This document shows, piece after piece, positions 1 through 6,404 of a stretch of DNA of 10,309 bases. The stretch comes from Kiritimatiellales bacterium (GTDB taxonomy: Bacteria; Verrucomicrobiota; Kiritimatiellia; Kiritimatiellales; Pontiellaceae), in assembly GCA_015486775.1 (NCBI GenBank), contig WFRA01000335.1:1-10309 (forward strand), read 5' to 3'. The position numbers were made by a program, and so were the translations under genes. The notes under the pieces were generated by a model that saw only the letters and a program-made list of their open reading frames with translations, was not told where the DNA came from and did no database searches. Every line of letters begins with the position of its first letter. Within the stretch, counting starts at the first letter, position 1.

Positions 1-1260
1 GCGTGCCACGATGGCGGTGCCGGTCTTGCCGAACTTGGCTTCCATCAGATAGGCGAGGTAAACGGAGACTAGGATGCCGACGAGCACGCCGATGCGGGTG
101 GCGAATACGCCGCCGCCCGATTTTTTGCGATCCATGGATTCCTCCACCAGGTCGCGGCCGAGCGAGGTGCCCATCACATGGAACTGGCTGCTGAGCGTGC
201 TCATAGCGGCCGAGATGAGCGTGAGCATGAAGAGTACGCTGAACCACTCGGGCATCGCGCTCTTGAGATACATCGGGATGATCGACTCCACGCTGCCCTT
301 GGCCGCCACGATGGAGACCTTGCCCATGGTTTTGTAGAAATAGACGTTGGAGAGGGCACCGACAATAAAGGCCACGCCGGTCATCATCATGATGAAGATG
401 CCGCCGATGGGGATGGCGCGGTTGAGCTCCTTATTGCTCTTGACGGTCATGTAGCGGACGGCCAGCTGCGGCTGGGCCAGCACGCCAATGCCCACGCCCA
501 TGACGATGGTGCTCACCAGCACCCACCAGAGCGGGGCGCCGAACTTTGGCATGGCGGTCCAGCCCTGGTGCCCGCCGGCCTGGAGCTTGGCGGGCACGAG
601 GTTGGCCATGTCGGTCAGGCTCTGGTGCGCGGCGGTCACGCCGCCCATCTTGGCGTAGGTCAGGATGAGCAGGGCGGTCATGCCGACCAGCATGATGGTT
701 CCCTGCAATGCATCGGTGTACATCACGCCCTTGATGCCGCCCATGATGACATAGAGGGCGATGATGGCGGAGAAGGCAAAGAGCGCGACATTGTAGTCCA
801 TCGACAGTTGCGAGGAGATGTACTTAACCGCGCCGGTCAGCACGGCCGAGGCGTAGAGCGGAATGAAGAGGAAGATGATGACTCCCGCCGCGCCTTGAAT
901 GAAGCGCGACTGGAAGCGGCGCCCGAGCAGCTCCGGGAAGGTATGCGCGTCGAGGCGCAGACCCATCTTGCGGGTACGCCCGCCAAACACCCAGAAGGCA
1001 ATGAAGATGCCGACAAAAATATTTAGGAAGGTGAGCCAAAGCAGATCCAGCCCGAACACGCCCGCCGCGCCGCCAAAGCCGATGATGGCCGAGGTGCTGA
1101 TGAAGGTGGCACCGTACGACATCGCCATGACGTAGGGGTGGACGTTGCGCCCGGCCAGCATGTAGTCGGTAGCCGATTTCGTGGTTTTGTAGCCCCGGAA
1201 GCCGAGGTAGCCCACGATGCACAGGTATGCGAGAACAATGATAATCATTAAAATAGACAT
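1..1260 (-). CDS. Sodium:solute symporter (SSS family), 3'-truncated by window edge
   Basis: This is a polytopic inner-membrane transporter of the solute:sodium symporter family, which uses the sodium gradient to import organic solutes. 420 residues are visible; the C-terminus lies beyond position 1. The family is usually 450-600 residues, so roughly the last transmembrane helices are missing. The N-terminus is a hydrophobic helix (SILMIIIVLAYLCIVGYLGF). It is followed by the typical SSS stretch with SATDYMLAGR (about residues 29-38) and the sodium-site region ATFISTSAIIGFGGAAG (about 51-67). A later conserved segment reads LISAAMSTLSSQFHVMG (about 352-368), whose serines/threonines match the second sodium-site helix of the family. 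The start at 1260 has an AGGAGG ribosome site (1269-1274) 8 nt upstream, which overlaps the stop codon of the small upstream gene, so translation is probably coupled. The substrate cannot be read from the sequence; pantothenate, acetate, proline and sugar carriers all belong to this family. The family call is firm. Confidence 0.93.
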   Translation of the reverse strand, partial: MSILMIIIVLAYLCIVGYLGFRGYKTTKSATDYMLAGRNVHPYVMAMSYGATFISTSAIIGFGGAAGVFGLDLLWLTFLNIFVGIFIAFWVFGGRTRKMGLRLDAHTFPELLGRRFQSRFIQGAAGVIIFLFIPLYASAVLTGAVKYISSQLSMDYNVALFAFSAIIALYVIMGGIKGVMYTDALQGTIMLVGMTALLILTYAKMGGVTAAHQSLTDMANLVPAKLQAGGHQGWTAMPKFGAPLWWVLVSTIVMGVGIGVLAQPQLAVRYMTVKSNKELNRAIPIGGIFIMMMTGVAFIVGALSNVYFYKTMGKVSIVAAKGSVESIIPMYLKSAMPEWFSVLFMLTLISAAMSTLSSQFHVMGTSLGRDLVEESMDRKKSGGGVFATRIGVLVGILVSVYLAYLMEAKFGKTGTAIVAR

Positions 1261-1272
1261 GGTGGTTTCCTC

Positions 1273-1449
1273 CTAGAGTTCTTCTTCAACGCGATCTTCT
1301 TCTTCGGCCCATTGCCTGATTTCTTCTTCAGGCTCGGAGTCCGGATCGTCCTGGTTCCACTTGAGGATTCCCCAGACCAGACAGAACAGCGCGCTGACAA
1401 TGCAGAGAACAAAGGCAGCAACTACCCATGGATCTTCTATACCTAGCAT
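1273..1449 (-). CDS. Symporter small accessory protein (58 aa)
   Basis: A small gene, easily missed, encoding 58 residues: a short conserved start (MLGIEDPWVV), one hydrophobic membrane segment at about residues 9-29 (VVAAFVLCIVSALFCLVWGI), the turn KWNQDDP, and a highly acidic tail rich in Glu. The MLG-E-DPW...W(N) layout matches the small proteins found directly upstream of SSS symporters in many bacteria and named symporter small accessory proteins; that match is from memory. It starts at 1449 with a GGGGG-type ribosome site (about 1455-1459), and its TAG stop (1273-1275) lies 12 nt before the symporter start. The symporter ribosome site overlaps this stop, so the two are almost surely co-translated. 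Its role is probably to stabilise or regulate the transporter; the acidic cytoplasmic tail is longer than I expect for the family. No biochemical function is established from sequence. Confidence 0.87.
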   Translation of the reverse strand: MLGIEDPWVVAAFVLCIVSALFCLVWGILKWNQDDPDSEPEEEIRQWAEEEDRVEEEL

Positions 1450-1476
1450 TACATCCCCCTTTCATTTACATGTTTT

Positions 1477-1504
1477 AATGTACGGAACAGGTTTGCCATT
1501 TCAA
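1477..1504 (-). promoter_or_regulatory. Candidate sigma-70 promoter for the symporter unit
   Basis: On the minus strand a -35-like TTGAAA (1499-1504) and a -10-like TACATT (1477-1482) are separated by 16 nt. The predicted start of transcription is near 1470, giving a leader of about 20 nt before the small accessory gene at 1449. The fit is five and four of six bases to the consensus, in an AT-rich intergenic stretch. Assignment is by eye only. Confidence 0.4.
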
Positions 1505-1518
1505 AACCGCTTTGGCAA
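1493..1518. promoter_or_regulatory. Inverted repeat over the symporter -35 box (possible operator)
   Basis: TTGCCA (1493-1498) and TGGCAA (1513-1518) form a perfect 6-bp inverted repeat with a 14-nt spacer, so the centres of the arms are 20 bp apart, about two helical turns. It encloses the candidate -35 box of the minus-strand symporter promoter. That placement and spacing suit a dimeric repressor site. Six-base arms can arise by chance, so this is a suggestion only. Confidence 0.3.
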
Positions 1519-1604
1519 TTCATGATTTCAACTATTTTCAGCTCTTATTAATTAAATTATGATACTAGTTGTCATGTTTTTGCCGCTTTTTGTTGAAAAG
1601 GGGA

Positions 1605-1633
1605 TTTGCGCCCATCGGGGTGCGTGGTAGGCT
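1605..1633 (+). promoter_or_regulatory. Weak candidate promoter for hisC
   Basis: TTTGCG (1605-1610) and TAGGCT (1628-1633) are 17 nt apart and would start transcription near 1640, about 25 nt before the chosen hisC start. Each box fits the consensus poorly (three of six). I list it because the position is right and because the better-matching promoter of the downstream glycosidase also has a TAG-type -10 box (TAGCAT). Confidence 0.25.
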
Positions 1634-1663
1634 CCGCGCTTTGACCAATGCTGGAGAATGCGG

Positions 1664-2755
1664 ATGAAGGCGAAGGAGTGGATTTCAGGCCTGCGGGTCT
1701 ACGAGCCGGGCAAGCCGATCGAAGAGCTAGCGCGCGAACTGGGCTTCGACGATGTTGCGGAAATCGTGAAGGTGGCCTCGAACGAAAACGAGCTCGGTCC
1801 GTCGCCCATGGCCATCGAGGCCATGCAGGAGGCGGTTGGCGAAATGCACCGCTATCCCGACGGCGGTGCCTTCTACCTCAAGCGCAAGCTCGCCGAAAAG
1901 CTGGAAGTGGATCCGAAGAACCTGCTTTTTGGCTGCGGCAGCAACGAGCTGATTGTCTTTCTCTGCCACGTCTTTCTGGAACGGGGGCTGAATCTGGTGA
2001 TGGGCGCCGAGGCCTTCGCCGTCTACTTTCTCGCCGCCGCGCTTTATGAAGGTGAAACCATCCGCGTTCCAATGCCTGAACATACCCACGACCTCGAAGC
2101 CATGCTCGCGGCCATCACTCCCGAGACCCGGCTCGTGGCCGTCTGCAACCCCAACAACCCCACCGGCACCGTGGTCGCGCAGGAAGCCATCGACCGCTTT
2201 GTTGAAAACCTGCCCGACCACGTGGTCGCCATTTTCGACGAGGCCTATTTCGAGCTCATGCCCGAGGAGCAAAAGCCCGACGTGCTAAAGCACATCCGCG
2301 CCGGGAAGCAAAATCTCGTCGTGCTGCGCACCTTCTCCAAGGCCTACGGGCTGGCCGGCCTGCGCATCGGCTACGCCATCGGCCACCCCGAAACCATCGA
2401 CCTGCTCAACAAGGTGCGCCAGCCCTTCAATGTGAACGCCATGGCGCAGGCCGCCGCCATGGCCGCGCTCGACGACGTCGCCCATCTGGTCGAAACCCGC
2501 GAAATGGTTTTCCAAGGCTTGGAATTTTTCGAACGCGAACTTCCAAGGCTTGGAATCGAAACCGTACCCTCCGGCGCAAACTTTATCCTCGCCAGGACCG
2601 GCAACGGGCGCGAGGTGTTCCAGGCGTTGCAAAAACGCAAGGTCATCGTCCGGCCCATGGATCCCTACGGCCTGCCCGACCACATCCGCATCACCGTCGG
2701 AACCCCCGAACAAAACCAAACCACGCTCGACGCACTCAAGGAGACGCTAAAATGA
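1664..2755 (+). CDS. hisC: Histidinol-phosphate aminotransferase
   Basis: A PLP-dependent fold-type I aminotransferase of the HisC family. It transfers an amino group between histidinol phosphate/imidazole acetol phosphate and glutamate/2-oxoglutarate in histidine synthesis, in the cytoplasm. The 363 residues fit the family (about 350-370). Visible motifs are SNENELGPSP near the N-terminus, YPDGG, GCGSNELI (cofactor phosphate region), NPNNPTGT (about residues 162-169), FDEAYFE with the PLP-contacting Asp and Tyr, the Schiff-base lysine in FSKAYGLAGLRIGYA (Lys226), and IRITVGTPEQN near the end. The start at 1664 is preferred over the in-frame ATG at 1658 because GGAG (1653-1656) is 7 nt from the former and 1 nt from the latter. 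The usual SNENPLG is SNENELG here, a mild variation. Some HisC-like enzymes act on aromatic amino acids, and no other his gene is adjacent, so the substrate is likely but not proven. It overlaps the next gene by 4 nt (ATGA). Confidence 0.9.
   Translation: MKAKEWISGLRVYEPGKPIEELARELGFDDVAEIVKVASNENELGPSPMAIEAMQEAVGEMHRYPDGGAFYLKRKLAEKLEVDPKNLLFGCGSNELIVFLCHVFLERGLNLVMGAEAFAVYFLAAALYEGETIRVPMPEHTHDLEAMLAAITPETRLVAVCNPNNPTGTVVAQEAIDRFVENLPDHVVAIFDEAYFELMPEEQKPDVLKHIRAGKQNLVVLRTFSKAYGLAGLRIGYAIGHPETIDLLNKVRQPFNVNAMAQAAAMAALDDVAHLVETREMVFQGLEFFERELPRLGIETVPSGANFILARTGNGREVFQALQKRKVIVRPMDPYGLPDHIRITVGTPEQNQTTLDALKETLK
2510..2524. repeat. 15-bp palindrome TTCCAAGGCTTGGAA, copy 1 (inside hisC)
   Basis: TTCCAAG and CTTGGAA are perfect 7-bp inverted arms around a single G. 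The copy is read in codon position 1 of hisC (Phe-Gln-Gly-Leu-Glu). An identical 15-mer begins 31 nt downstream in another reading frame. Confidence 0.75.
2541..2555. repeat. 15-bp palindrome TTCCAAGGCTTGGAA, copy 2 (inside hisC)
   Basis: This is identical to the copy at 2510-2524 but shifted by one base relative to the codons, so it encodes a different peptide (Leu-Pro-Arg-Leu-Gly). Identity at the DNA level without identity at the protein level suggests the DNA palindrome itself is what recurs. Confidence 0.75.
2738..2743 (+). promoter_or_regulatory. Ribosome binding site of the SGNH hydrolase, inside hisC
   Basis: AAGGAG lies within the last codons of hisC, 8 nt before the ATG at 2752. 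Together with the ATGA stop/start overlap it indicates translational coupling and fixes the hydrolase start. Confidence 0.7.
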
Positions 2756-3393
2756 ACATTCCCTTCAAAGAAAACGATCTGATCCTCTTTACCGGCGACA
2801 GCATCACCGACGGAACCCGCAACCGCGAATGCCGTTTCGAAGACCCCGCCGCCCTGGGTGCGGGCTATGTCTCGATCCTGGCGGGGAAGCTCGGGTACGA
2901 ACAGGCCGGGCTCAATCTCGGGTTCCGCAACACCGGTATCAGCGGCGACCGCTCCTGCGACCTGCTCGCCCGGTGGGATGCCGACTGCATCGACATCCAG
3001 CCGGACTGGCTCTCCATCCTCGTGGGGGTCAACAACACCTGGCGGCGCTACGACGCCAACGATCCGACCCCCGACGAAACCTTCGAGTCCGAATGCCGCC
3101 AGCTACTCGAACGGGTGAAAGGCGGCACCGCCGCCAAGCTCGTTCTCTGCTCGCCCTTCCTGCTTCACGTCAACGAAAACATTGCCCGCATGCGCGAAGA
3201 CCTCGATCCAAAGATTGGAATCCTCAGGCAGCTCGCCGGGGAGCATGGCGCCGCCTGGGTCGATTTCGATGCCGCCTTTTCCGCCGCGTGCGACCGGAAG
3301 CCGCCGGCCTACTGGGCCTTCGACGGCGTACACCCCACCATCGCTGGCCACGCGCTCATGGCTAGGACGTGGCTCGAGGCGATCGGCGGCTAG
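2752..3393 (+). CDS. SGNH/GDSL-family hydrolase (esterase/deacetylase type)
   Basis: A 213-residue serine hydrolase of the SGNH (GDSL) superfamily, which cleaves ester bonds, often O-acetyl groups on carbohydrates or acyl thioesters. All four blocks are present: block I GDSITDG with nucleophile Ser17, block II NTGISGD with the oxyanion glycine (about residue 62-65), block III VGVNNTW with Asn94, and block V DGVHPTIAGH with catalytic Asp191 and His194. In block III the Asp usually following the Asn is replaced by Asn, which leaves the catalytic Asn intact. There is no signal peptide or membrane helix, so the enzyme is probably cytoplasmic and would act on imported or intracellular substrates. 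It starts inside the hisC stop codon (ATGA) with AAGGAG 8 nt upstream, so it shares the hisC mRNA. The functional link to histidine synthesis is unclear. It ends 14 nt from the oppositely oriented platform gene. The substrate is unknown. Confidence 0.9.
   Translation: MNIPFKENDLILFTGDSITDGTRNRECRFEDPAALGAGYVSILAGKLGYEQAGLNLGFRNTGISGDRSCDLLARWDADCIDIQPDWLSILVGVNNTWRRYDANDPTPDETFESECRQLLERVKGGTAAKLVLCSPFLLHVNENIARMREDLDPKIGILRQLAGEHGAAWVDFDAAFSAACDRKPPAYWAFDGVHPTIAGHALMARTWLEAIGG
3207..3219. repeat. Shorter relative of the TTCCAA/TTGGAA palindrome, in the SGNH gene
   Basis: TCCAA and TTGGA form 5-bp arms around AGA. It resembles the two hisC copies in arm sequence and spacing and is read in the same codon phase as hisC copy 2 (Pro-Lys-Ile-Gly). 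On its own it would not be remarkable. Confidence 0.35.
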
Positions 3394-3407
3394 CGGATCC
3401 CAGCTTT

Positions 3408-4499
3408 CTACATCACGATTTCGCTCATCTTGAAGATGGGCAGGAACATGGCGACCACGACCGTGCCGATGATGCCGCCGACGAAAACCATCAGCAGCGG
3501 CTCGATCAGCGACGTGATGCCGGCGAGCATGGTTTCCACCTCGCTGTCGTAGAATTCGGCCACCTTGTCCATCATCTCCTCCACCTGGCCGGTCTTTTCG
3601 CCGGCGGAAAGCATATGGACGAGCATGCGCGGATAGTATTTGTTGGTCTCCAGCGCCCGGGAGAGGGGTTCGCCCTCCTCGATGGTTTTTCGGGCGTTTA
3701 GGAGGGAGTCGCCAATCACGCGGTTGCCCGTGGCCAGGCCGACGATTTCTAGCGATTCGATAATCTGCACGCCGCTGTGCATCAGCTGGGCGAAGGTGGA
3801 GGCAAAGCGGCTGACGGCGATCTTGGTGGCCAGCTCGCCCAGCCCCGGTACCTTCAGGCGGAGCTCGTCGATCTTGTATTGCCCCTTGTCGGTTTTGTAG
3901 TAGCGCTTGAAGGCGTAGACTAGGCCGGAAACCCCGGCGATCATGACGTACCAGTACGAAGTCAGCAGATGGCTGAAGTCCAGTAATGCCTGCGTCAATC
4001 CCGGGAGCTCCGCCCCGAAATCGGAAAACATGCCGACGAAGACTGGAAGAATGAACATGATCAGAGCCGTGGCCAGCAGGAAGGCGACCACAAGCACCAC
4101 GCTCGGATACATCATGGCCGACTTTACCTTGGCACGCAGCCGGTTGCTCGATTCCAGGAAGGTGGCCACCCGCGAACAGGTATCGGGCAGGATGCCGCCG
4201 ACCTCCCCCGCCCGCATCATGCTGATGTAGAGCTCGTCGAAGATGCTCGGGTAGTAGGCCAATGATTCGGAATACATCGCACCGCCCTCGACCCGGGTGC
4301 GGATGCCGTTGATGACCGGCTTGAAGTTTTTGTTGTCGGTCTGCTCCTCCATGGCACCGAGCGTCTGCACCAGCGGCATGCCCGCCGCGAGCATGGCCGA
4401 CATCTGCCGGGTGAAGATGGAAAGTTCCTTGAGCCTGATTTTTCGCGCGCCCCGCACGATGGGGAGCGCCCCTTTTGCCTTGATTTTTTTTGTTGCCAT
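3408..4499 (-). CDS. Type II secretion/type IV pilus platform protein (GspF/PilC family)
   Basis: A 363-residue inner-membrane platform protein that couples the cytoplasmic ATPase to assembly of a pilus or pseudopilus. It shows the internal duplication of the family. The first T2SSF domain spans about residues 27-150 (FTRQMSAMLAAGMPLVQTL, then RAGEVGGILPD and a hydrophobic segment at about 133-155). The second spans about 230-353 (FASTFAQLMHSGVQIIESLE, SAGEKTGQVEEMMDKVAEFYD, then a long hydrophobic end at about 329-356). A further membrane segment lies near 182-197. It is slightly shorter than the usual 400 residues because the N-terminal cytoplasmic extension is short and basic (MATKKIKAKGALP). 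It starts 7 nt after the stop of the ATPase gene, so the two form an operon. The start has AGGAA about 5 nt upstream. Whether it serves a type IV pilus (pilC) or type II secretion (gspF) cannot be decided without the other genes, so I give no symbol. Confidence 0.92.
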   Translation of the reverse strand: MATKKIKAKGALPIVRGARKIRLKELSIFTRQMSAMLAAGMPLVQTLGAMEEQTDNKNFKPVINGIRTRVEGGAMYSESLAYYPSIFDELYISMMRAGEVGGILPDTCSRVATFLESSNRLRAKVKSAMMYPSVVLVVAFLLATALIMFILPVFVGMFSDFGAELPGLTQALLDFSHLLTSYWYVMIAGVSGLVYAFKRYYKTDKGQYKIDELRLKVPGLGELATKIAVSRFASTFAQLMHSGVQIIESLEIVGLATGNRVIGDSLLNARKTIEEGEPLSRALETNKYYPRMLVHMLSAGEKTGQVEEMMDKVAEFYDSEVETMLAGITSLIEPLLMVFVGGIIGTVVVAMFLPIFKMSEIVM

Positions 4500-4506
4500 A
4501 ATGTTC

Positions 4507-6216
4507 CTAGTGTTCGCTGGTTACGCGCATGATTTCTTCGATGGTGGTGACGCCTTCCCGGACGCGATCCAGACCGGCCTCGCGCAGGGTGCGCATGCCG
4601 TTCTGGATGGCGATTTTTGCGATTGCGTCGGCTTCTGTATTGTTTAAAACCGTTTTGCGGATCACATCGTTCACCAGCAGGATTTCCATGATGCCGCCGC
4701 GACCCTTGTAACCGATGCTGTTGCATTTGGGGCATCCGGTCTTCTGGTAGAACTGGGCATCCGCCAGCGTGGTGGGGTCGATCCGGTTCTTTTTCAGGGT
4801 TTCAAGAGGAATGTCGATCTCCTTTTTGCAGACCGGGCAGAGCCGACGGTAGAGGCGTTGCGCCTGGGTGAGCAGGAGCGACGAGGCGAGCATGAAGGGT
4901 TCAATCCCCATGTCGATCAGGCGGGCGATGGCACCGGCGGCATCGTTGGTATGCAGGGTGCTCAATACCAGGTGGCCGGTCAGGGCGGCCTCGACGGCAA
5001 TCGTCGCTGTCTCCTTGTCGCGGATCTCCCCGACCATCACCACATCTGGGTCCTGGCGGAGAATCGAGCGCAACGCGGCGGCGAAGGTCAGTCCTACGGT
5101 GGGATTAATCTGTACCTGGTTGATGCCGTCGAGCTGGTATTCCACCGGGTTTTCGGTGGTGATGATGTTGGTGCCCACCTCGTTGAGCTCCTGTAGGGCG
5201 GAATAGAGGGTGGTCGTCTTGCCGCTACCGGTCGGGCCGGTCACGAGGATCATGCCAAAGGGCTGGGCAAGGGCGTAGCTAAAGTTGTCCAGCGAGAGCT
5301 GGTCGAGCCCCAGCGCCCCTAGGTTCGGGGCGAGGGCGGTCTTGTCGAGGATGCGCATGACCACTTTTTCGCCATGCACGGTGGGCAGGATGCTCATGCG
5401 GATATCCACTTCCTTACCCAGTGCCTTGATCTTGAAACGGCCGTCCTGTGGAATACGCCGTTCCGCAATGTCGAGATCCGACATGATCTTCAGACGCGAG
5501 ACAATGGCGTTCTGCATGTTTTTCGGCGGACTTGGCGACTCGTAGAGCATGCCGTCGACGCGGTTGCGCAGGCGCACCGTCTTTTCCATGGGTTCGATGT
5601 GGATGTCGCTGGCCTGTTTGCGCATGGCTTCGATCAGGATCGAGTTTACCACGCGGATCACCGGTGCCTCGCCGGCGGTTTCAAGCAGGTCGTCTAGGTT
5701 GGCATCGTCGATGGACTCCTTGCCCACCTCGACTTCGCCCTCGTCGGCCATGTCCTTGAGGATGTCCTCCAGCCCCTGTCCGGCATCGTTGGAGAGCGCT
5801 TCGATCACCTCTTCGATCTCTTTTTCGAGTGCCACCACCGTAACCAGTTCCATGTCGGTGCCCGAGGCAATGGCATCGCGGGTGACGATGTCGAAGGGGT
5901 CGGCCATGGCCAGGGTGAGCCGGTTGCCGAATTTGCAGATCGGCAGCGCCCGGAGCTCCTTCCATTTTTCCCGCTCGAGAAGCTCGATCAGCGGGGCTTC
6001 CGGCGTAAAGTTGGCTAGGCAGATGGGGCGGATCTCCAGATATTCCGCAATGGCCAGCGCCATGTCCGTGTCGGACACCACGCCCTGCTTGATCAGGAGC
6101 TGCTCCACCGGAACATTGCCGAGTTCGGCTTCCTTTTCGGCTTCGGCGTATATATCCGCCTCGATGGGACGGATTTGCCGCAGGCAGTCCATTAGGTTTT
6201 TCTTACTGGTCTTCAT
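4507..6216 (-). CDS. Type II secretion/type IV pilus assembly ATPase (GspE/PilB family)
   Basis: A 569-residue hexameric motor ATPase that powers pilus or pseudopilus assembly from the cytoplasmic side. An N-terminal MshEN/T2SSE_N domain covers about residues 35-145. It is followed by an acidic linker (about 148-178) and the N2 domain with SDIHIEP (203-209) and RRIPQDGR (253-260). The ATPase core has Walker A GPTGSGKTT (327-335), an Asp box (about 352-372), the Walker B region DPDVVMVGEIRD (389-400, catalytic Glu397) and a His box GHLVLSTLHTND (414-425). A zinc-binding tetracysteine follows at Cys460, 463, 495 and 498, a mark of assembly ATPases as opposed to PilT. The length of 569 is close to PilB (about 566) and longer than most GspE. 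The start at 6216 has AGGGAG 4 nt upstream. A sigma-54-type promoter precedes it, fitting known RpoN control of pilus genes. The platform gene follows directly. The family is certain; PilB is favoured over GspE by length. Confidence 0.95.
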   Translation of the reverse strand: MKTSKKNLMDCLRQIRPIEADIYAEAEKEAELGNVPVEQLLIKQGVVSDTDMALAIAEYLEIRPICLANFTPEAPLIELLEREKWKELRALPICKFGNRLTLAMADPFDIVTRDAIASGTDMELVTVVALEKEIEEVIEALSNDAGQGLEDILKDMADEGEVEVGKESIDDANLDDLLETAGEAPVIRVVNSILIEAMRKQASDIHIEPMEKTVRLRNRVDGMLYESPSPPKNMQNAIVSRLKIMSDLDIAERRIPQDGRFKIKALGKEVDIRMSILPTVHGEKVVMRILDKTALAPNLGALGLDQLSLDNFSYALAQPFGMILVTGPTGSGKTTTLYSALQELNEVGTNIITTENPVEYQLDGINQVQINPTVGLTFAAALRSILRQDPDVVMVGEIRDKETATIAVEAALTGHLVLSTLHTNDAAGAIARLIDMGIEPFMLASSLLLTQAQRLYRRLCPVCKKEIDIPLETLKKNRIDPTTLADAQFYQKTGCPKCNSIGYKGRGGIMEILLVNDVIRKTVLNNTEADAIAKIAIQNGMRTLREAGLDRVREGVTTIEEIMRVTSEH

Positions 6217-6240
6217 CGTGCTCCCTAGCCGCTATGGATT

Positions 6241-6250
6241 GGATCGGTGC
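6241..6250 (-). repeat. Decamer GCACCGATCC at the predicted transcription start of the ATPase gene
   Basis: Read on the minus strand this is GCACCGATCC, spanning about -3 to +7 of the predicted sigma-54 start (6247), 24 nt before the ATPase start codon. The same decamer, in the same orientation relative to its own gene, occurs at 6360-6369. Together they form a perfect 10-bp inverted repeat across the divergent region. Confidence 0.7.
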
Positions 6251-6256
6251 AGTACT

Positions 6257-6274
6257 TAGCAAAACTCGTGCCGA
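6257..6274 (-). promoter_or_regulatory. Sigma-54 (RpoN) type promoter of the ATPase-platform operon
   Basis: Minus-strand TCGGCACGAGTTTTGCTA has the invariant GG (6272-6271) and GC (6260-6259) exactly 10 nt apart, and matches the extended consensus GGCACG-N4-TTGCW at every position from GG onward. Transcription would start near 6247, 31 nt before the start codon at 6216. The known use of RpoN for pilus genes agrees. It requires an enhancer-binding activator, which is not encoded in this window. Confidence 0.65.
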
Positions 6275-6336
6275 CCGGTTGCAAAAGAGCACCATCGTAG
6301 CGGGTTGGGTAGAGTGGAAAAAGGGTAGGGCGGCAT

Positions 6337-6354
6337 CTGGCCTGCATAATGCTT
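6337..6354 (+). promoter_or_regulatory. Sigma-54 (RpoN) type promoter of the TPR-MshEN gene
   Basis: CTGGCCTGCATAATGCTT carries GG (6339-6340) and GC (6351-6352) exactly 10 nt apart, with CTGGC at the -24 box and TGCTT at the -12 box; the middle of the -24 box departs from GGCACG. Transcription would start near 6364, about 41 nt before the ATG at 6405. It is a weaker match than its divergent partner, but the shared decamer just downstream supports both. Confidence 0.55.
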
Positions 6355-6359
6355 GAAAG

Positions 6360-6369
6360 GCACCGATCC
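6360..6369 (+). repeat. Decamer GCACCGATCC at the predicted transcription start of the TPR-MshEN gene
   Basis: GCACCGATCC spans about -4 to +6 of the predicted sigma-54 start (6364). It is the second copy of the decamer in the divergent region and sits 7 nt after the -12 GC, against 8 nt in the other promoter. Confidence 0.7.
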
Positions 6370-6404
6370 GATGGGAAACCGCAACACCGGCAAGGAGAGG
6401 TGCG

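Noticed and set aside
178..1026. Long plus-strand open frame (282 codons) rich in His, Asp and Gly
   Set aside because: It is antisense to the symporter. Its odd composition is what a GC-rich membrane gene gives on the opposite strand; no ribosome site or domain is seen.
5549..6259. Plus-strand open frame of 236 codons, Ser-rich
   Set aside because: Antisense to the GspE/PilB gene, with Ser/Arg/Met runs typical of reversed codons.
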